This document shows positions 5,450-7,241 of a stretch of 7,241 bases of DNA, one piece after another; position 1 is the stretch's first letter; every line of letters begins with the position of its first letter. Both the position numbers and the translations under genes were made by a program. Below the pieces are notes generated by a model that saw only the letters and a program-made list of their open reading frames with translations, had not been told where the DNA came from and searched no databases. Source of the DNA: Deltaproteobacteria bacterium (GTDB lineage: Bacteria; Myxococcota_A; SURF-8); the NCBI GenBank assembly GCA_029570245.1, contig JAKQSH010000129.1, forward strand, positions 1 to 7,241, written 5' to 3'.

Positions 5450-6523
5450 TTGGAAAAAGTAAGAGTCGCAATCGTCGGAGCCGGTAGAATAACCGATCTC
5501 CACTATCCGGCTTATAAGGATTTTCCACGCGCCGAGCTGGTGTGCGTCTGCGATGCGGACGCGGCGGTCGCCGAGCGCCGCGCGGCGCAATGGGGTGCGA
5601 CATGGTGGACTTCCGATTTCGACGCGGTTCTGGCCGATCCTGGAATCGACATGATTGAAATCAATACCCCTCACCATTTGCACCATCCGATGATGCTGGC
5701 CGCCGCGCGCGCCGGCAAACATGTGCAGTTGCAGAAACCAATGGGCAGCAGCCTTGCCGAATGCCGCGAAATGATAGCAGTCGCCGAAGAGTGCGGCATA
5801 AAATTCAAGGTAATGGAAAATTTCGTTTTCTATCCGCCTTACCGGAAAGCGAAGGAGCTTATCGACGCAGGAGAAATCGGGGAACTGCGCTCGATGCGCA
5901 TTCACCTGGGCTCCGGCGGCAGCGGCGGCTGGTATGTGCCTCTCGACACATGGCTCTGGCGCCTGGCCGAAACGGATCACGGCGGAGGCCCGGCTATTTA
6001 TGACGACGGTTACCACAAATTTTCTATTGCGATATATTTCGGTGGAAAAGTGGAAAGCGTCTTTTCGTGGATCGACCGCAGCTTCGCGCTGGTTGACTCG
6101 CCCGCCATAATCAGCTGGCGGCATGAAAACGGCGTTCTAGGCTGCATCGACGCAACCTTTTCTCCCAATCTCAACGTGCGCTCCAAATACTATTCAGCCG
6201 ACGAACGGGTTGAGCTGACCGGCACGCGCGGCGTTATATGGGTTACCCGCTGCACCGGACAGCTGTCCGACGAAGCTTCGCTTATTCTGTGCCGCAACGG
6301 CAAGAAAATATGCTTCGAAGATATGCGTAACGACTGGGTGGAAAGCTTCAGGGACTCGACACGGCATTTCATTGACTGCATTCTCGATGGCGGTCAGCCG
6401 TTTCTGACGGGCGAACAGGCGCTAGAAGTGCAGCAGTTCTGTTTCGCTGCAATACGCTCGGCAGCAGAAGGCCGCAGTCTGGCGCCAGCTTCCGATATGG
6501 ATGAAGGAGGCCGCAATGATTAA
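5450..6523 (+). CDS. Gfo/Idh/MocA-family NAD(P)-dependent oxidoreductase
   Basis: A cytoplasmic enzyme of 357 residues, normal for the family, which oxidises or reduces a hydroxyl/keto group on sugars, inositols or nucleotide sugars. The N-terminal Rossmann fold is intact: VRVAIVGAGRIT (4-15) with G10-x-G12, and an acidic residue ending strand 2 (VCVCDAD, D35), which favours NAD. The usual E-K-P is Q95-K96-P97; the catalytic-site Lys is kept and Gln replaces Glu. In the C-terminal domain D185-D-G-Y-H189 matches the D-x-G-x-H motif that carries the general-acid His, so activity is expected. GEIGELRSM (141-149) is the standard link into the beta-sheet domain. The start is TTG, selected by AGGAGG. 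Its last eight bases overlap the next gene, and a divergent paralogue lies one gene further on. Substrate is undetermined; UDP-sugar 3-dehydrogenases, inositol dehydrogenases and other sugar dehydrogenases are all possible. Confidence 0.93.
   Translation: MEKVRVAIVGAGRITDLHYPAYKDFPRAELVCVCDADAAVAERRAAQWGATWWTSDFDAVLADPGIDMIEINTPHHLHHPMMLAAARAGKHVQLQKPMGSSLAECREMIAVAEECGIKFKVMENFVFYPPYRKAKELIDAGEIGELRSMRIHLGSGGSGGWYVPLDTWLWRLAETDHGGGPAIYDDGYHKFSIAIYFGGKVESVFSWIDRSFALVDSPAIISWRHENGVLGCIDATFSPNLNVRSKYYSADERVELTGTRGVIWVTRCTGQLSDEASLILCRNGKKICFEDMRNDWVESFRDSTRHFIDCILDGGQPFLTGEQALEVQQFCFAAIRSAAEGRSLAPASDMDEGGRND
6504..6510 (+). promoter_or_regulatory. Ribosome binding site for the small overlapping gene
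   Basis: AAGGAGG lies inside the 3' end of the oxidoreductase gene, five bases before ATG at 6516. It argues that the 95-residue frame is translated and that it starts at 6516. An ATG at 6501 in the same frame has no such site and precedes this one. Confidence 0.75.
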
Positions 6524-6803
6524 ATTCCTTATCGCTGTTGCGGCCTGGAAAATTTATATCGTGATTTACGGGCTGATGCGCTGGGCGCCGGACTCACTGG
6601 TGCTGAGCCTGCTGGACGCCACTGCTTTTGTAGTTCGCAGCGTATCGCCGCGTGCTTTTTTACTCACAGTGCTGAGCGACACCCGTAAAATATTCGTCAG
6701 ACCCGGGATGTCCCGGCTGGCGCGGCGCATGGTGGTGGAGTCACGCGGGGCGCAGGTGCGTGCGGTAATAAGAGGTGCGCTTAAAGGAGCCTGCCATGTC
6801 TGA
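6516..6803 (+). CDS. Small basic protein with N-terminal hydrophobic helix, unknown function
   Basis: A protein of 95 residues that I do not recognise. Residues 4-21 (FLIAVAAWKIYIVIYGLM) are hydrophobic enough to insert in or lie on the membrane. Residues 27-43 form a second, more amphipathic hydrophobic stretch. The rest is strongly basic, with Arg or Lys at about ten positions between 46 and 90. It overlaps the gene before it by eight bases (6516-6523) and the gene after it by eight bases (6796-6803). It has its own AAGGAGG and contains the ribosome site for the next gene, so translation of all three is likely coupled. The order hydrophobic N-terminus, then Arg-rich amphipathic helices (LARRMVVESRG) is loosely like the N-terminal region of LpxL/HtrB-type acyltransferases, whose catalytic HX4D part is absent. 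It may therefore be a remnant or a free-standing version of that segment. That comparison is weak. Neighbouring codon use looks the same. Confidence 0.72.
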   Translation: MIKFLIAVAAWKIYIVIYGLMRWAPDSLVLSLLDATAFVVRSVSPRAFLLTVLSDTRKIFVRPGMSRLARRMVVESRGAQVRAVIRGALKGACHV

Positions 6804-7241
6804 AAAAAGATATCGTATCGGCATTATAGGGGAAGGCTCTTTTCTCGAAACGGCAATCCGCGCATGGATGGCCGGCGGACAGCTTGAAAGCCTGGCCGTA
6901 TGCGACAGATCGGAGATGCGCTCCATTCAGTACGGAGAAGGCATAGACTGCTTCGAAGACGAATTCGAAATGCTGGCTTCGGTAGAACTGGATGCGCTGG
7001 AACTGGCTTCCGGTCGCGGCGTGGCCGGAGCCGTTTTCGAATCGGCAATAAAAATCGGTCTGCCGCTGCTTGTAAGCGGCGCATTTGCCGGAAATTATCA
7101 GACAGCACTCAGTCTGGCGGCAGCGGTGAGCACCATGCGCGCACCTTTCGCCTACCTGGATTCGCTGCTGGAGCATCCTTTTGTAAATCGTGCGCTGCGG
7201 GAGCTTGAACGAGAAAGTATCGGCGAAATTCAAATGCTGCG
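6796..7241 (+). CDS. Divergent Gfo/Idh/MocA-like protein, 3' partial at the window edge
   Basis: The frame starts at ATG 6796, set by AAGGAG at 6784-6789 six bases before, and runs open off the right edge (148 complete codons). The N-terminus keeps the Rossmann pattern: YRIGIIGEGSF with G12-x-G14, then AVCD with D37 after strand 2, then LDALELAS. Helix and strand order afterwards follows the family, including ESIGEIQML (140-148), which corresponds to the GEIGEL link of the gene at 5450. The position of the usual E-K-P reads S94-G95-A96, so the conserved Lys and Pro are missing. A dinucleotide may still bind, but normal dehydrogenase chemistry is doubtful. It could be a non-catalytic partner, a subfamily with changed chemistry, or a decaying gene; no frameshift is visible. 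The region carrying the family His lies beyond the window. It overlaps the small gene by eight bases. Confidence 0.82.
   Translation, partial: MSEKRYRIGIIGEGSFLETAIRAWMAGGQLESLAVCDRSEMRSIQYGEGIDCFEDEFEMLASVELDALELASGRGVAGAVFESAIKIGLPLLVSGAFAGNYQTALSLAAAVSTMRAPFAYLDSLLEHPFVNRALRELERESIGEIQML

Noticed and set aside
5429..6124. Reverse-strand open frame of 231 residues
   Set aside because: It is antisense to the oxidoreductase, whose motifs are unmistakable.
6501..6515. ATG at 6501 as start of the small protein
   Set aside because: The strong ribosome site at 6504-6510 lies after it and points to 6516.
6900..7208. Forward frame of 102 residues near the right end
   Set aside because: It lies in another frame of the second oxidoreductase-like gene and is Arg-rich shadow sequence.
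1..7241. tRNA, rRNA, CRISPR array, insertion sequence or phage genes
   Set aside because: No cloverleaf, regular spaced repeats, terminal inverted repeats, transposase or phage motifs were seen in the window.

Overview
The window looks like a piece of a Gram-negative bacterial chromosome of moderate GC. From about position 200 onward I counted about 55% GC over the first 200 bases, and codon use looks uniform by eye. Every confident gene lies on the + strand. Three things point, without proof, to a deltaproteobacterial or Myxococcota-like lineage: Asp/Gly/Glu-rich linkers placed just after lipoprotein cysteines, an Ig-like beta domain in a large lipoprotein, and a MYXO-CTERM-like tail (Cys, short hydrophobic helix, basic end). 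The taxonomy is inference only.

Left end (1-550): one unbroken reading frame joins two unrelated proteins. Positions 2 to about 199 encode the N-terminal catalytic part of a sulfatase, with the formylglycine-type motif CIAAR. From about 200 the frame becomes the tail of an aspartokinase, namely half of one ACT domain followed by a complete second one. GC drops from 70% (1-200) to about 55% (201-400) at the join. This is most simply an assembly chimera at a contig end, so the first 200 bases should not be trusted as neighbours of the rest.

First transcription unit (about 200-4020): aspartokinase tail, GNAT acetyltransferase (591-1043), large lipoprotein (1060-3228) and Bax inhibitor-1/YccA-type membrane protein (3248-3967). 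They are separated by 40, 16 and 19 bases and end at a strong intrinsic terminator (3992-4020).

Second unit (4025-5233): a compact promoter region with overlapping dyads precedes a single GTG-started gene. It encodes a secreted protein with a lipobox-like signal, an Ig-like domain and a C-terminal sorting-type tail. A 216-base intergenic gap follows (5234-5449).

Third unit (5450-7241, open at the right edge): a TTG-started Gfo/Idh/MocA oxidoreductase, a 95-residue basic protein with an N-terminal hydrophobic helix, and the start of a second, divergent Gfo/Idh/MocA-like protein that lacks the usual Lys-Pro motif. Consecutive genes overlap by 8 bases and each has its own Shine-Dalgarno sequence, so they are probably translationally coupled. 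This cassette, an active-looking dehydrogenase plus a small membrane-associated protein plus a probable non-catalytic paralogue, is the best candidate here for an undescribed functional set. The dually anchored surface protein and the chimeric join are the other points worth checking.
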